Source: Acidobacteriota bacterium (GTDB lineage Bacteria; Acidobacteriota; Terriglobia; Bryobacterales; Bryobacteraceae). From it: a stretch of 64,000 nt of DNA. Location of the stretch: positions 246,737 through 310,736 of the forward strand of contig JAFKEE010000018.1 of NCBI GenBank assembly GCA_017307505.1, written 5' to 3'. A program made the position numbers and the translations under genes. The notes under the pieces are model-generated. The model was not told the origin of the DNA and made no database searches. It saw only the letters and a list, made by a program, of their open reading frames with translations. Below are positions 33,472 through 43,031 of the stretch, in pieces (the first letter of the stretch is position 1; every line of letters starts with the position of its first letter).

Positions 33472-35061
33472 TTACGGCAGGCTCAGCGTGATGAGCGCGG
33501 CGCCCGAGGCGATGGTCACATACTGCTTGCCGTTCACCATGTATGTGATCGGGGCGGTGGCGATTTCCGAGCCCGTCTGGAGTTTCCATAGCAACTCGCC
33601 GGATTTGGCGTCCAGCGCTACCAGATAGCCGTCGGCGTCTCCGGCAAAGACCAAACCGCCGGTGGTCGACATCGTACCGCCCCAGCCGGCGTGGTAGAAC
33701 TTGAACTCCCATTTGCCTTCGCCGGTGAGCGGATCCAGCGCCTTCACGACGCCCCATTCCTTCTCGTCGCTCACGCCTCGGGTCGCCGTGCCCCAGTAGG
33801 CTTTGCCTTCGACAAACTTTGGCGGCGTGCTGAAGTAGATGTCGCACTGTTCGCGGTAAGGCACGTAGAAGAGCTGCAGGTCCGGGTTGTAGGAGGGCGC
33901 CATCCAGTTGGCTCCTCCGGCCAGTCCGGGGCAGAGGCGAGTGCCTTGCTCGCTGGGTTCGGTGTTGGGTAGCGGGACGGGCCGGCCCTTGGCATCGAAC
34001 TCTTTCAACCACGACTGCCTGGCGTAGGACTTCGCCATCAGGAACTCGCCGTTGGTGCGGTCCAACACATAGAAGAACGCATTGCGGTTGGCCTGGACGA
34101 GGAGCTTGCGTATCTGGCCCTTCCAGGGCAGGTCCAGCAGCATCGGGGTTTCGTTGGCGTCCCAGTCGTGCGTGTCGTGCGGAGAGAACTGGTAGTGCCA
34201 TTTCATCTTGCCAGTGCCAGGGTCGATGGCCACGACGGAGCACGAATACAGGTTGTCGCCCAGGCGGTCCTGGCCATAGAGGTCGGGTCCGGGGTTGCCG
34301 ACACCCCAGTAGACGGTGTCGAGCTCGGGATCGTAGGTGCCGGTCATCCAGGTGGGCGCGCCGCCGCGCTTCCAGGAATCCGCCTGCCAGGTGTCGCCTC
34401 CGGGCTCGCCCTTTTCAGGGATCGTGTAGAGACGCCAGGCGCGCTGGCCGGACTTGGCGTCGTAGGCGTCGATGAAACCGCGGATGCCGAACTCGCCGCC
34501 GCCCACGCCGACGATGATCTTGTCTTTCACGGCCAGAGGCGCGAGCGTGATGCTGTAGCCCGCCTTGGCTGAAGCCACTTCCGTATTCCAGAGGAGCTGC
34601 CCGTTCGTGCTGTCGAGGCAGACCAGGTGGCCGTCGACCGTGCCCATGTAGAGCCTGTCGTTGAGGATCGCCAGGCCGCGGTTCAGGCCGTCGGCGGTGC
34701 CTTCCGCCGGCTTGTATTGGTAGTGCCAGAGCTGGCGGCCGCTGCGGGCGTCCACTGAAAAGGCATGGCCGTTCTGGGCGGTGAAGAACATGACTCCGTC
34801 GACGACTAGGGGGACGGTTTCGAAGCGGCCGGTGGTGGGGATCTGGAAGATCCAGTCGACGCGGAGATTCTTCACATTGGCCGTGTTGACCTGGTTCAAG
34901 GCGCGATGGCGCACGCCTTTGTAGTCGCCGAAATAGGTCAGCCAGTTCTGGGGCTCGTCGAGCGCCTTGACGATGCGGGCGGCGGGCACGTCGACGGGAT
35001 AAGGAGAGTTCTGGGCTAGTGCAGAGGCAGCCAGGAGCAGGGCGGGGAAGACGGGTTTCAT
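33472..35061 (-). CDS. PQQ-dependent alcohol dehydrogenase-type quinoprotein
   Basis: 529 residues. Signal peptide MKPVFPALLLAASALAQ, then an eight-bladed beta-propeller: NWLTYFGDYKGVRHRALNQV opens it, and blade motifs include ARSGRQLWHYQYKPA, STNGQLLWNTEVASA and DPLTGEGKWEFKFYHAGWGG. The segment HDTHDWDANETPMLLDL matches the conserved DWD region at the PQQ site. Members oxidise alcohols or sugars in the periplasm and pass electrons to a cytochrome c. The start overlaps the stop of a diheme cytochrome c gene by four bases, so the two form an obvious redox pair. PQQ synthesis genes are not in the window. Confidence 0.92.
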   Translation of the reverse strand: MKPVFPALLLAASALAQNSPYPVDVPAARIVKALDEPQNWLTYFGDYKGVRHRALNQVNTANVKNLRVDWIFQIPTTGRFETVPLVVDGVMFFTAQNGHAFSVDARSGRQLWHYQYKPAEGTADGLNRGLAILNDRLYMGTVDGHLVCLDSTNGQLLWNTEVASAKAGYSITLAPLAVKDKIIVGVGGGEFGIRGFIDAYDAKSGQRAWRLYTIPEKGEPGGDTWQADSWKRGGAPTWMTGTYDPELDTVYWGVGNPGPDLYGQDRLGDNLYSCSVVAIDPGTGKMKWHYQFSPHDTHDWDANETPMLLDLPWKGQIRKLLVQANRNAFFYVLDRTNGEFLMAKSYARQSWLKEFDAKGRPVPLPNTEPSEQGTRLCPGLAGGANWMAPSYNPDLQLFYVPYREQCDIYFSTPPKFVEGKAYWGTATRGVSDEKEWGVVKALDPLTGEGKWEFKFYHAGWGGTMSTTGGLVFAGDADGYLVALDAKSGELLWKLQTGSEIATAPITYMVNGKQYVTIASGAALITLSLP

Positions 35062-35822
35062 CGGATGCCCTCCGCTTGTCTGGTCTGATTGCCGGCGGGG
35101 CCGCCCTGCAGGGAGGCGAGGTAGGCGACGAGGTCGTCGAGGTCTTTGGGCGGCAGATTGTAGGGCGGCATGAGGGAGCGGGGCGCGTCCTGAACCATTT
35201 GAACTTCGTCCTTCTGGAAGAGGCGGAACTTCTGGGTGAGGTCGCGGAGCTGCACGCTGAAGGTGTCCTCATTGATGCGGATGCCCGAGACGCGGGTGCC
35301 GTCGCGCAGGGTGACGATGACGCCCTGGTATTCCGGCATGATATCGGCGGCCGGTTTGGTGAGGGATTCGCGAAGGTAGGCGGCGGAGCGGCCGGCGCCG
35401 ACGCGGCTGAGGTCGGGTCCGAAGACGCTGCCTTCGCTGCCGATGCGGTGGCACATGGCGCACTTGTTCGACTGGTAGAGGACGGCGCCGTGGGCGCGGT
35501 CGCCGGGAATGGCCTGGCCTCCGGCGGAGCGACTGGAGAGCGATTTCACGTAGAGAACGAGGTCAGTGAGAGAAGGCTCTTCGAAGTTGCCGAAGCCGGG
35601 CATCTGGGAGCCCGGGACGCCTCTGGTGATGACGCGGCGGAGGCTGGCCTCATCGCGGCCGTGGACGGATTGCGCGGTGGTGAGGTTGGGTCCGCGGCCG
35701 CCCTCGCCGGTGGTGCCGTGGCAGAACGCGCAGTTTGAGACGAAGGCGGCCCGGCCCGCCGCCAGGTCGCGGGATTGCGCCGAGAGAGCGCCGGCAGCCA
35801 TCAATAACAGCAATAGACGCAT
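35058..35822 (-). CDS. Secreted diheme cytochrome c
   Basis: 254 residues. Signal MRLLLLLMAAGALSAQ, then two haem-binding CXXCH motifs: CAFCH at 31-35 and CAMCH at 121-125. Met ligands are likely in SQMPGFGNF for the first haem and in a later MPPYN segment for the second. Between the second motif and the end lies YQGVIVTLRDGTRVSGIRIN, typical of the putative haem-binding domain found in planctomycetal and acidobacterial cytochromes. It overlaps the PQQ dehydrogenase start by four bases, and the natural role is accepting its electrons. Confidence 0.92.
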   Translation of the reverse strand: MRLLLLLMAAGALSAQSRDLAAGRAAFVSNCAFCHGTTGEGGRGPNLTTAQSVHGRDEASLRRVITRGVPGSQMPGFGNFEEPSLTDLVLYVKSLSSRSAGGQAIPGDRAHGAVLYQSNKCAMCHRIGSEGSVFGPDLSRVGAGRSAAYLRESLTKPAADIMPEYQGVIVTLRDGTRVSGIRINEDTFSVQLRDLTQKFRLFQKDEVQMVQDAPRSLMPPYNLPPKDLDDLVAYLASLQGGPAGNQTRQAEGIR

Positions 35823-35855
35823 ACCGATCTCGTCCTTCTTTGGTGGGTGGTGTGC

Positions 35856-36728
35856 TTATTCCTGCGGTTCGTCGGGAGTTGCCGGGGGCTGGCCGGCTCG
35901 TTCGCGGGCCTCGCCCTTATTGGGCGGGCGCTCGGTACGGCCTCCGCCGGCTTTGCGGAGCTGGCGGATCTCGTCGGGTGTCAGGTGGCGCCAACTGCCG
36001 ATGTTGAGATCCATGATGCGGACGGTGCCGATGGCGACACGGACCAGCTTGAGAACCTTGCTGTCGAGGGCTTCCACCATGCGGCGCACCTGGCGGTTGC
36101 GGCCTTCGGTGATGGTGATCTCGAAGAAGGTGCGGGTCTCGGAGTCCCGGATGCGCTTCACTTTGGCGGGCCGGGTGGGGCCGTCCTTGAGCTCCAGGCC
36201 GTTGCGGAGCTGGTCGAGTTGTTCGTCAGTAAGGAGCGTGGAGGACTTGACGAGATAGGTCTTCGGGACGTGGTGGTCAGGATTGGTGATGTACTCGGCG
36301 AACTCGGTGTCGTTGGTCAGAATGAGGAGGCCGGAGGTGTCCTGGTCGAGGCGGCCGACGGGGAAGACCCACTGGTCGAGGTCGGTGAGCAGGTTGTAGA
36401 CGGTGGGACGGCCGTCGGGGTCTTTGTAGGTGGTGAGGAAACCCTTGGGCTTGTAGAGCAGCAGGTGCAGGCGCTTTTCGGCGCGCAAAGGGCGGCCGTC
36501 GAGGCTGATCTTGTCGTGATCGATGGAAACCCAGTGCTCCGGATCCTTGATGGGTTTGCCGTTGACTTTGACGCGGCCGCGGACAATCCAGTCGGCGGCT
36601 TCGGTGCGCGAGCAGATGCCCGCCTTGGACAGGACGCGATCCAAAGTCTTTAGCGTGGACTGCTTTTTGGTAGCGGATTTCGGCGGAGCCGGAGCGACCG
36701 GACGCTTTTCGGGCTTACGATGCCTCAA
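35856..36728 (-). CDS. RluB/RsuA-family 23S/16S rRNA pseudouridine synthase
   Basis: 290 residues. A basic N-terminal tail is followed by an S4 RNA-binding domain (LDRVLSKAGICSRTEAADWI, about residues 29-75) and a pseudouridine synthase domain with the catalytic GRLDQDTSGLLILTND (Asp in GRLD) and TEGRNRQVRRMVEALDSKV. The C-terminal 40 residues are Pro/Glu/Arg-rich. This is the RsuA/RluB/RluE/RluF group; RluB is the best guess by length and the LLLYKPKGFLTTYKDPDGR motif. The start overlaps the TPR gene stop by four bases, so it is the third gene of a tight operon. Confidence 0.92.
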   Translation of the reverse strand: MRHRKPEKRPVAPAPPKSATKKQSTLKTLDRVLSKAGICSRTEAADWIVRGRVKVNGKPIKDPEHWVSIDHDKISLDGRPLRAEKRLHLLLYKPKGFLTTYKDPDGRPTVYNLLTDLDQWVFPVGRLDQDTSGLLILTNDTEFAEYITNPDHHVPKTYLVKSSTLLTDEQLDQLRNGLELKDGPTRPAKVKRIRDSETRTFFEITITEGRNRQVRRMVEALDSKVLKLVRVAIGTVRIMDLNIGSWRHLTPDEIRQLRKAGGGRTERPPNKGEARERAGQPPATPDEPQE

Positions 36729-37732
36729 GAATGAGATTGTACCCCGAAGTAGCCCAGGGCCAGCGAGGGATCGGCCTGGACGGCTCTCCGGTAGTGCAGC
36801 CGCGCGAGTTCATTCTCCCCGCAGGCCTGCCATGCCTGGGCCAGCCGGAGGGAGAGCGGGGCGGAGACGACGCCCAGCGCGCGAACCGCGCGGTCGTGGC
36901 GTTCGGCGGCATCGAGGTCGCCCTGCGCGAGGGCCAGGGCGGCTAAGGCCAGAAGCGAATCCGTGGCATTGGGTTCGGCGCTGCATGCGGCTTCAAAGGC
37001 CTGCTGCGCCAGCTCGGGCTGGGCCAGGTTCAGGTGACACAGGCCGAGGTTGTAGGCGGCCAGCGCCAGATGCGCGCTGTCGCCCATGGCCCGATGAAGA
37101 CTATCGATCGCCTCGGCGCAGTCGCCCATGCGCATCTGCAGCAGGCCGAGCCGCAGCCAGGCCTCGAACATATTGGGCGCGGCGACGGTGGTGCGTTTGT
37201 ACCAGTAAACAGCCTCGGAATCGCAGCCGGAGGCTTCCAGCAGCCAGGCCAGCCGGTAGAGCGGTGCGGGCTCATTCGGGCTGATGGCGCAGGCGTGAGT
37301 GAGCATGGCGATCGCTTCCGCGGTCTCGCCTTGGGCTTCGAGGATCAGTGCCTGGTTGTAGCGCGGCTGCCAGGCGGCGGAGTCGGACAGAGCGGCGCGG
37401 CGGTAAAGGTCGGACGCGTCGTCGAAACGGCCTTCCTGGTGCAGCAGGTAGCCCAGGGCCAGGAGGGTTTCGGTATGGTTGGGCGAGTTGCGGAGGCTCT
37501 GCTCCAGCAGCCGGGCTGATTCCTGGGTGTTGCCCTTTTCCAGGGCATCGAGTGCTTCTGCGAGCAGGGATTCGACTGCGGTGGTGGTGCGTTCCGCGGC
37601 GGTGGATGGGGCGACGCCTTCGATCTGGAAGGACTCCGGCGACAGCGGCGTGACGTAGCGGATGCCTGGCGTCGAGCCCGACGCGGCGGGCTTCTGATTC
37701 AACGTAATCACGCGGGCGGATTGGGCTGACAT
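36725..37732 (-). CDS. TPR-repeat protein
   Basis: 335 residues with at least six tetratricopeptide repeats from residue about 50 on: ETLLALGYLLHQEGRFDDAS, YNQALILEAQGETAEAIAML, LYRLAWLLEASGCDSEAVYW, WLRLGLLQMRMGDCAEAIDS, AYNLGLCHLNLAQPELAQQA. No signal peptide, so it is cytosolic. The first 45 residues are unstructured. Its start codon abuts the stop of the upstream gene (TAA then ATG), and it overlaps the pseudouridine synthase by four bases, so all three are made from one message. TPRs bind protein partners, which are not known here. Confidence 0.87.
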   Translation of the reverse strand: MSAQSARVITLNQKPAASGSTPGIRYVTPLSPESFQIEGVAPSTAAERTTTAVESLLAEALDALEKGNTQESARLLEQSLRNSPNHTETLLALGYLLHQEGRFDDASDLYRRAALSDSAAWQPRYNQALILEAQGETAEAIAMLTHACAISPNEPAPLYRLAWLLEASGCDSEAVYWYKRTTVAAPNMFEAWLRLGLLQMRMGDCAEAIDSLHRAMGDSAHLALAAYNLGLCHLNLAQPELAQQAFEAACSAEPNATDSLLALAALALAQGDLDAAERHDRAVRALGVVSAPLSLRLAQAWQACGENELARLHYRRAVQADPSLALGYFGVQSHS

Positions 37733-39448
37733 TTAGGCTCGCCACCTCCCGATCTGGAGTTGCGGCCGCGCATCTGGAGCCGGGAGCGAACTGCGCAGAG
37801 AGAAAACGAACGCGGGTCCGGGCACTTCCGGAACCCTGGTCTGGCCCAGTTCTCCATAGGCTTTCGGAAGGAGCAGGAACCTGCGCCAGAGGGTCCGGGG
37901 GTGGCTGCGGGTGCGGAACTTCCCGGGTGCGGCCGGAAGCAGGTCTTCCGAAGGATCGCCCTGGCAGTCGACGAAAGGCATTCCGCTGACCAACTCCGCC
38001 TGGAAGCGCGGCTGGTTGCCGGCGATCAGGATGGTGGGGCGAAGGCTCGAGTAATCTGGAACACGTTGTACGAACGGCAGCGCGGACGGCTTCAGCAGGC
38101 CGCCGAGATCCACGAGGGCACTGAACAAGGGGGGCGGGAGTTCCCGCCATGTCAGGCCGGAGCCCATGATCTGGGGTGCTGCGTAGGCGTAGCCCTGGGA
38201 CGCGCTGGCCGGAGTTCCGGCGGTTGGGGCAAGTCCGATTGGCGCCAGGCCCTGGGTCGCAACGGGCCATCCGGGCATTGTGCCGGACGGCAAGGCGGCG
38301 GTCTGACCGGACGGAGCGGGAGAGACAACACCGGGGACGCCGGCCGGCGCGCTGGTCAGGTAAGGCGCTCCGGCGATGGGAGGTGTCGAAAGGTTCAAAG
38401 CGACGGGCTGCGGCAGAGGGACCCCCGCCATTGTGGGCGGCGGCATCCTCAGCCCAGCCGGCTGCGAAGCCGGCATTGGAATGTTGCCGGGCATCATCGG
38501 CTGGCCCAGCATGCCAGCCGGTGCGATGGGGGGCTCCATCTGGCCGGCGGCCGGCGCGGACGGTCCAGGCATCCCGCCGGGGGGAGGCGCCAGATCCGGC
38601 ATGCCGCCTATGGGCGCGGCAGATTGCGGCGGTGCGGCCGAATGGGCGGCACCGCCCATCGGCATGGCGTGCTGAGGTTGGGGAGCCAGTTGTGGACGGG
38701 AGGGCGGAACTATCGCCCAGTTCGTCCAGGGTGCGCTGATGGGATAAGCAGAAAGGACGGGCGCGAGGTCTGGTACCGTGGCCGCGAGCGCTTCGGCCAT
38801 CCAGCCCCAGGCGTGCTCCTGGATCCACTGTTGGGTTGTCCGTCCGACGGCATACCGGCGGGCGTCTTCCGCGGCGCTCCGGCGGGGATCCGCCGGCACC
38901 CGGATGGGCGACATCGGCATGTGGCCCTGGATCCGTCCGAGAACATGCTGGGGCAGAATCGCGGGAAATGACGTGGCGAGGAGGACACCCTGCGGACCTA
39001 ATTGCGGCTCGTCTCCGAGCTGCACCCACAGGAACTTGTCCTCATCTTCCTTTTCCTTGCTGGCGGCGAGGGCGCTGGGCGGGAGGCCTTCGATGTCGGC
39101 CATCTTGCTGAAAATGCGCCACTGCTGGGCCTTGGTCTTCTTTTCCGGAACTTCCTCGGCGGCTTTCGGCTGGGGAACCTCTTCCAGCGGATCCGGATCG
39201 GCCTCGAAGAGGAAAATTGCCTCGGGCGGATCGGGTTGTTCCACTTCGGCCGGCTGAACGGTATCCTCATCGGCCTCCTGGGAGGCCGGCTTGTAGAGCG
39301 TGGGGATCCGGCGAAGATCTTTGACGATCTGCTCGTTCAGGCGAACGAGGTCAACGGCGAACTCATCCTTATGTTCCTTGGAGCAGAAGTCGCCAAAGCG
39401 CCAACGCTCCAGAATCCCGATTCGAGCTCCACAGAATCTACATTTCAT
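37733..39448 (-). CDS. Zinc-ribbon/proline-rich protein of unknown function
   Basis: 571 residues; not recognised. The N-terminus has CRFCGARIGILERWRFGDFC followed by SKEHKDEF, a FCS-like zinc-binding pattern that often binds RNA or protein. An acidic segment (about 55-110) follows, then a helical part (QWRIFSKMADIEGLPPSALA), a long Pro/Ala/Gly/Met-rich region (about 245-440) and a folded C-terminal part (LTWRELPPPLFSALVDLGGL to the end). It heads the operon with the TPR protein and the pseudouridine synthase. No transmembrane segment is seen. It could be an adaptor, but this is a guess. Confidence 0.72.
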   Translation of the reverse strand: MKCRFCGARIGILERWRFGDFCSKEHKDEFAVDLVRLNEQIVKDLRRIPTLYKPASQEADEDTVQPAEVEQPDPPEAIFLFEADPDPLEEVPQPKAAEEVPEKKTKAQQWRIFSKMADIEGLPPSALAASKEKEDEDKFLWVQLGDEPQLGPQGVLLATSFPAILPQHVLGRIQGHMPMSPIRVPADPRRSAAEDARRYAVGRTTQQWIQEHAWGWMAEALAATVPDLAPVLSAYPISAPWTNWAIVPPSRPQLAPQPQHAMPMGGAAHSAAPPQSAAPIGGMPDLAPPPGGMPGPSAPAAGQMEPPIAPAGMLGQPMMPGNIPMPASQPAGLRMPPPTMAGVPLPQPVALNLSTPPIAGAPYLTSAPAGVPGVVSPAPSGQTAALPSGTMPGWPVATQGLAPIGLAPTAGTPASASQGYAYAAPQIMGSGLTWRELPPPLFSALVDLGGLLKPSALPFVQRVPDYSSLRPTILIAGNQPRFQAELVSGMPFVDCQGDPSEDLLPAAPGKFRTRSHPRTLWRRFLLLPKAYGELGQTRVPEVPGPAFVFSLRSSLPAPDARPQLQIGRWRA

Positions 39449-39674
39449 GGGTTTAGCCAGCGCGGCGGCCTGACAGGCCGTTCTTTGGGATCCTCCGGCT
39501 CAACGTGACATCAGACTGGAGAATCCGCACCGCGTCACATACTGCCATCTAAACAGCAGGGTCTACTGGTGTAAATCGGCGGATAGCTTTAGCACTTTAG
39601 CCGCTCAGGACCCATTTAGGTCAGTTCCCGCGAGATCTTCCGTTGGTGGTACGGCTCTAAGGTCTGTGCTAAGC

Positions 39675-39714
39675 AAAAAGGCCCTGAGACTCCAGTAGGA
39701 GCCTCAGGGCCTTA
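39675..39714 (-). terminator. Strong intrinsic terminator of receptor gene
   Basis: On the minus strand AAGGCCCTGAG-G-CTCC, loop TACT, GGAG-T-CTCAGGGCCTT forms a 15-bp stem with one mismatch, followed by TTTGC. It lies 24 bp after the receptor stop at 39738. The remaining 226 bp up to the next gene (39449-39674) hold no gene or recognisable riboswitch, but must carry that operon's promoter. Confidence 0.85.
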
Positions 39715-39737
39715 GGTACTACGTTGGTCTTACTTAC

Positions 39738-42700
39738 TTAGAAGACGAACTTCACCATCACGCGGCCGGCGAAACCGGGGTTGAAGAGGTCGGCCATGCC
39801 GTAGCGCGGATCGTAGGGATCCTTGCCGGTGGCGGCGATGGACTTCAGCATGCCCAGGTAGTCGTAGCCGTTGAACAGGTTGGTGTTCGTGAGGTCCAGA
39901 GCCGAGGCGGGGTCGCCGCTGGCGTTGCCGCGGTTCAGCTGGTTGAAGGTGTGGCGGGAAGTCTTCTGATTGAAGACGTTCTGTGCGTTGAACTCGAAGC
40001 GCAGGCGCTTGGTTTCGCCGAACTTGAGCTCGTGTCCAATCACCAGATCGGTCTGGGTGAGGAGCGGGGTGCGGCCCATCGAGCCGCGGCCTTCCACAAA
40101 CAGCGGGATGCGCTGGCGCTGCATGACCACGGTGCTCATGGGTGTGCCGCTGCCGCCGTAGAAGAAGCCGCCGATGTCGGTGCCCCACTTGAACTTATAG
40201 CTGCCGTAGGCCTTGAAGACGTGCGGACGATCGGTGGCCAGGCGGCCGGTGACGAAGTTGCCGTGGGCATCGAACAGGTACTGGTCGAGATCCCAGGCTC
40301 GGCTACCGGTGCTGCCCGGACGGGCAATGCTGCCGCCGGACTGCTGGGTGGTCGCCGAGGAGGTGCCTGTGGTGGGGGTCCGGATTTCATCCGAGTTGCC
40401 CAGCCCGGCGTAGTTGCCGTACAGGCGGCTATAGACGTAGTTCGCCGAAGCGAAGAAGCGATTGGAGAAGCGCTTGTTGATGGAGAGTTCCAGGGCGTCG
40501 TAATCGCGCTGCGGCTTGGGGGTGTCGAACACCGGGGTCGCGGTGCTGGTGGCGAACTTCTTCGCCTCGCCCTCACCGGGGTTGGCGAAGATGTACGTTT
40601 CGCTACCGTTTACGAGGGCGCCCATGTCTTCGATGGTGCGGACCAGGTGGTTGCGGACGTAGCCGGCGCGAACCACCAGCGAATTGGAGAGCATGTACTC
40701 GACGCCGGCGTTGTAGATGTCGGTGGACATCGGCTTCAGGTCCTTGGCCACCGCGTCGAAGCTGGCCAGGCGGCGGTCTTCGTAGTCGCCGAAGGGCCAG
40801 ATATTGCGGCCGGGCAGGTTGGTGCCGGAGAGGGAGAAGACGTCGGTGGTGTCGAGCGAACGGTACTTGACCGTCCAGAAGTCGCCGCCGAACGTGCCGC
40901 GCGAGGTCTCATACTTGACCCAGTCGTAGTAACGGCCGTAGCTGGCATAGACCTTCAGCTTGCCTTTGCCGGTAACATCCCAGCTCATACCCAGGCGGGG
41001 CGACAGCTTCTGCGAGAAACCGAACGAGAAGGCGTCGTCGCGGACGGCGCGATTGAAGGAGGGGACATGCTCGTTCTCCGTGCGGAGGCCGAGTGTGAGG
41101 CTGAGGCGGGGGGTGATGCGCCAGTGATCCTGGATGTACATGTTCACCATGCGTCCGCCGGTGCCGCCGCGCGTACCGGTGTTGTCCACTTCGTAATAGC
41201 CATACTTGCCGCCGTCGGTGCCGCCGCCCGGGATGTTGAGCGGGGTGCCCCAGTAGACCCACACATAGCCGCCGCCCGGATAGGACACGTCGACCGAGTT
41301 GACGTTCTTCTGAACGCCGGCGCCGATCTTGATGTCATGGCTGCCCAGGAAGCCGCTGAGGAACTTGCTGAAGTCGGTCTGGAAGTAGGTGCGCGTGGTG
41401 ATGTCGTAGAAGGTCTGCTGCGTACGCGGGGTGTTGAGGAAGCCGGCGGCCTGCTGCATGTTGGCCGGGACATCCGGAATGCCCACGCTGGAGGTCTGAT
41501 AGGTGACGCTGGAGTTCGTCGGGATGCCCCAGGTACGGAAGTTATCCCAGAAGCGGCCGCCGCGGAAGCTGAGGAGCGAGGTGCTGGAGACGGTCCAATC
41601 CACCTGGCCGCTGTAGTTGCTCTGCGGCTGCGTCCAGCCCTGCGTCTTCAATGGGGCATTGGCCGCCTTGGATGCGATCACGGCGTTGCCGTAACCGTTG
41701 TAGGCGGGCAGGATGCCAGTGTTCTTGGTGGGGGTCCACAGCCAGCTGGCGGTGACGCGCACGTTCTTCGCTGCATTCCAGCTCGCCTTGTTGAAGAGCT
41801 GCTGGCTGGTTACCTTGTTCTCGATGGTGTCGCGCTCGGTGCCGCTGCTGAAGAGGTAAGTATTCTCGCGGCGGGCGAACTGCGGGGAGTAAGACGAGAA
41901 GAACCAGAGGCGATCCTTGACGAGGTAGCCGCCCAGGGATCCGCCGACTTCGTGCTGGTTGTTGGGGTTCTTTGCGTCCTGCTGATAGGACGGGTTGATG
42001 CCAGCATTCGAATAAGGGTTGAGCAACAGCAGGCGTTCGACGGGGCCCGCGGAGATCCCGCTGCCGGCGTAGAAGTAGTGCGCTTCGCCGTGGAACTGAT
42101 TGCCGCCCGATTTCGTGATGGCACTGACCACGCCGCCGAGGGCGCCGCCGTATTCGGCGTCGATACCGCCGGTCTTCACCTGCACTTCCTGCAGGAACTC
42201 AAAGGCGCCGTTCTGGCGCGACCGGCCATCCACAAGGCTGTTGGTGGATACGCCGTCCACAAAGAACTGATTTTCCGCGCCGCTGGCGCCGTTGATCTGG
42301 AAGCCGCCTTCAATCTGGCCTGAATTCACGCCAGGCGAGAGGAGGACCACAGATTGGAAGCTGCGTGCCTTGGGGAGGAGGTTGAACTCTTCGGAAGTTA
42401 CGTTGGACGAAATCGTCACGCCGCCGGTGTCGATGAGCGGAGCCGCCTCGGTGACCTGCACCGCCTGTTGAGTGGCGCCGATTTCCAGTACCGCATCGGC
42501 TGTGGTTTCGCGGCCGAGTGTAAGCGAGACGTCTTTCAGATCGACACGCGCGAAGCCGGACTTTTCGAACTTGATCTCATAACGTCCAGGCTCAAGGTTG
42601 CGGGCGATGTAAATGCCAGTGTCGTTGGTTTCTGCCGAGGTGGGACGACCTGTTTCGGAGTTTATCAATGTAACAGAAACACCGGGGATGACTGATCCGG

Positions 42701-42827
42701 ATGCGTCCTTGACAACACCGCGAATGGTGCTGAAGCGCTCCTGCGCCATCATCAGCGTCCCCATCAGAACGGCGAGCGCCATTGCGCCACGCGCGATTTG
42801 ATGAAACGGATGTGAGTGTAGTCTCAT
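39738..42827 (-). CDS. Oar-like TonB-dependent receptor
   Basis: 1029 residues from ATG 42827 (MRLHSHPFHQIARG); the open frame extends upstream but without signal character. A signal peptide (MALAVLMGTLMMAQ) precedes a carboxypeptidase-regulatory-like domain (FSTIRGVVKDASGSVIPGVS, ending near residue 110), the plug (LPKARSFQSVVLLSPGVNSG, FFVDGVSTNSLVDGR, AEYGGALGGVVSAITKSGGN) and a long barrel ending MVKFVF. Like the other receptors it has no SusD partner nearby. A strong terminator follows. Upstream, TTCAAC, a 16-bp spacer and TACGAT on the minus strand near 42933-42960 could be its promoter. Confidence 0.92.
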   Translation of the reverse strand: MRLHSHPFHQIARGAMALAVLMGTLMMAQERFSTIRGVVKDASGSVIPGVSVTLINSETGRPTSAETNDTGIYIARNLEPGRYEIKFEKSGFARVDLKDVSLTLGRETTADAVLEIGATQQAVQVTEAAPLIDTGGVTISSNVTSEEFNLLPKARSFQSVVLLSPGVNSGQIEGGFQINGASGAENQFFVDGVSTNSLVDGRSRQNGAFEFLQEVQVKTGGIDAEYGGALGGVVSAITKSGGNQFHGEAHYFYAGSGISAGPVERLLLLNPYSNAGINPSYQQDAKNPNNQHEVGGSLGGYLVKDRLWFFSSYSPQFARRENTYLFSSGTERDTIENKVTSQQLFNKASWNAAKNVRVTASWLWTPTKNTGILPAYNGYGNAVIASKAANAPLKTQGWTQPQSNYSGQVDWTVSSTSLLSFRGGRFWDNFRTWGIPTNSSVTYQTSSVGIPDVPANMQQAAGFLNTPRTQQTFYDITTRTYFQTDFSKFLSGFLGSHDIKIGAGVQKNVNSVDVSYPGGGYVWVYWGTPLNIPGGGTDGGKYGYYEVDNTGTRGGTGGRMVNMYIQDHWRITPRLSLTLGLRTENEHVPSFNRAVRDDAFSFGFSQKLSPRLGMSWDVTGKGKLKVYASYGRYYDWVKYETSRGTFGGDFWTVKYRSLDTTDVFSLSGTNLPGRNIWPFGDYEDRRLASFDAVAKDLKPMSTDIYNAGVEYMLSNSLVVRAGYVRNHLVRTIEDMGALVNGSETYIFANPGEGEAKKFATSTATPVFDTPKPQRDYDALELSINKRFSNRFFASANYVYSRLYGNYAGLGNSDEIRTPTTGTSSATTQQSGGSIARPGSTGSRAWDLDQYLFDAHGNFVTGRLATDRPHVFKAYGSYKFKWGTDIGGFFYGGSGTPMSTVVMQRQRIPLFVEGRGSMGRTPLLTQTDLVIGHELKFGETKRLRFEFNAQNVFNQKTSRHTFNQLNRGNASGDPASALDLTNTNLFNGYDYLGMLKSIAATGKDPYDPRYGMADLFNPGFAGRVMVKFVF

Positions 42828-43031
42828 TGTTGACCTGCAATTCAGATACTTTTTCAGGGGGGGGATCCCGGATGGACGAGCCCGCGTCGACACGGACCAC
42901 AGGCATAAGATAGGAATCGGACGACCCTGAAACGCAATCGTATTGTCACAGGTTTTTCGTTGAATAAGTATCAAATCTTGCCCGCATTAAGAGCCCTATT
43001 CGCTTGCAGTTGTAACGGGCGGTAACCGTTG

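Noticed and set aside
37272-39029. 585-codon minus-strand frame overlapping the TPR and Zn-ribbon genes
   Set aside because: Same strand, other phase; Arg/Pro/Ser-rich low-complexity product, while the chosen frames have TPRs and a zinc ribbon.
39951-42323. 790-codon open frame on the plus strand, antisense to the receptor gene
   Set aside because: It mirrors the codon pattern of the GC-rich receptor gene, has no ribosome-binding site, and its translation is low-complexity Ala/Val/Gly/Glu. The opposite strand has clear receptor domains.
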